Assembly: GCA_965224275.1 (NCBI GenBank)
Contig: CBDCYR010000009.1
Location: 418,275 to 482,274 of the forward strand
From: CAUZWH01 sp965224275
Lineage (GTDB): Bacteria > Pseudomonadota > Alphaproteobacteria > SHVV01
DNA length: 64,000 nt
Direction of reading: 5' to 3'
Below, in pieces: positions 63,662 to 64,000 of this stretch. Every line of letters starts with the position of its first letter. The first letter of the stretch is position 1. The notes below the pieces were generated by a model. That model did not search any database. It was not told the DNA's origin and saw only the letters and a list, made by a program, of their open reading frames with translations. Made by a program: the position numbers and the translations under genes.

Positions 63662-64000
63662 TTAGGGGCGCCACGCATCGACGATATGAAGCGGCCAGCG
63701 CCATGGTACCACGGCAATTATGTCGAAGCGCACCGTATGTTCTGCCAAATTGGGGTGGGCGGTAAGGAATCCGGTCGCGCTTTTTTCGATCCGCCGACGC
63801 TGTTTGAGGGCGATCGCCTCGAGGGCGACCGCACGGCCGGTACGGGCCTTCACTTCGACAAAGGCGACCACGCGTCCGCGCTGGGCAACGATATCAATTT
63901 CGCCAAACGGGTTGCGATAGCGCTGCGCGAGGATGTGATAACCACGTAGGCGCAACCACCACACGCACCAGGCTTCGGCCCGCAAGCCCCGTCGATAGGC
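63662..64000 (-). CDS. yraN: YraN/UPF0102 family protein, 5' end outside the window
   Basis: A nuclease-fold protein of the UPF0102 family: GEIDIVAQRGRVVAFVEVKA carries the PD-(D/E)xK-like motif, followed by RRRIEKSATGFL and VRFDIIAVVP. The frame is open to the right edge (AYRRGLRAEAWC), so the start lies beyond 64000. At least 113 residues are present of a typical 115-130. Confidence 0.88.
   Translation of the reverse strand, partial: AYRRGLRAEAWCVWWLRLRGYHILAQRYRNPFGEIDIVAQRGRVVAFVEVKARTGRAVALEAIALKQRRRIEKSATGFLTAHPNLAEHTVRFDIIAVVPWRWPLHIVDAWRP

Overview
The window looks like chromosomal DNA of a GC-rich alphaproteobacterium, probably of the Rhodospirillales or a relative. The evidence is a shared gene neighbourhood (comM/yifB-like, gshB, a BON lipoprotein, yraN), a short alphaproteobacterial-type flagellin, a ScfR/RamB-type regulator remnant, TRAP transporters and many organic-acid or amide catabolic genes. 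No rRNA, tRNA or CRISPR array was found.

Layout. 0-12.6 kb: redox repair (periplasmic glutathione peroxidase, msrA), a D-aminoacylase-type amidohydrolase with a VOC protein, a lipoprotein hydrolase, a 2OG-Fe oxygenase with an IS481 element in its stop codon, a uracil-DNA glycosylase-family protein, a MoxR/VWA pair, a class IV aminotransferase and an amidohydrolase. 12.6-20 kb: a decayed accessory region with an AT-rich island (a broken small ORF and a possible barnase/RelE-like nuclease), a dnaE2 3' remnant, an IS91-type element with a tyrosine recombinase, a doubly frameshifted ScfR-like pseudogene, an isolated flagellin and a cyclase remnant.

21-38.5 kb: two divergent operons, the most distinctive part of the window. 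Leftward: two paralogous MmgE/PrpD proteins flanking a 1118-residue HyuB-amidase fusion. Rightward: a complete TRAP transporter (dctP-Q-M), a predicted di-haem b membrane protein, an FeS-molybdopterin fusion enzyme (frameshifted at a cluster cysteine), HyuB, HyuA and an isochorismatase-fold hydrolase lacking the usual Cys. Overlapping starts and stops tie most of them together. I infer a pathway that imports a small organic acid or cyclic amide, exchanges electrons with the quinone pool and opens or hydrolyses amide bonds. The substrate is unknown.

38.5-52.7 kb: a secreted, membrane-anchored coiled coil built of 14-residue repeats, Cu/Zn superoxide dismutase, an RlmI-like methyltransferase, a salicylyl-CoA 5-hydroxylase-type fusion (BNFR), a DUF1800/DUF1501 export pair, a gamma-glutamyltransferase-like enzyme, a PanE-like reductase and an acyl-CoA ligase. 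53.3-56.2 kb: three near-identical IS5-family copies in perfect tandem, sharing TAA junctions, inserted at the stop codon of a class 3 lipase. 57-64 kb: a membrane protein, then a housekeeping run (comM, methyltransferase, CopD-like, gshB, SirB1-like, BON lipoprotein, yraN) that continues off the right edge.

A short palindrome (core tagtggattccatccacta) occurs three times between genes, and one copy provides the CTAG target of the IS481 element.
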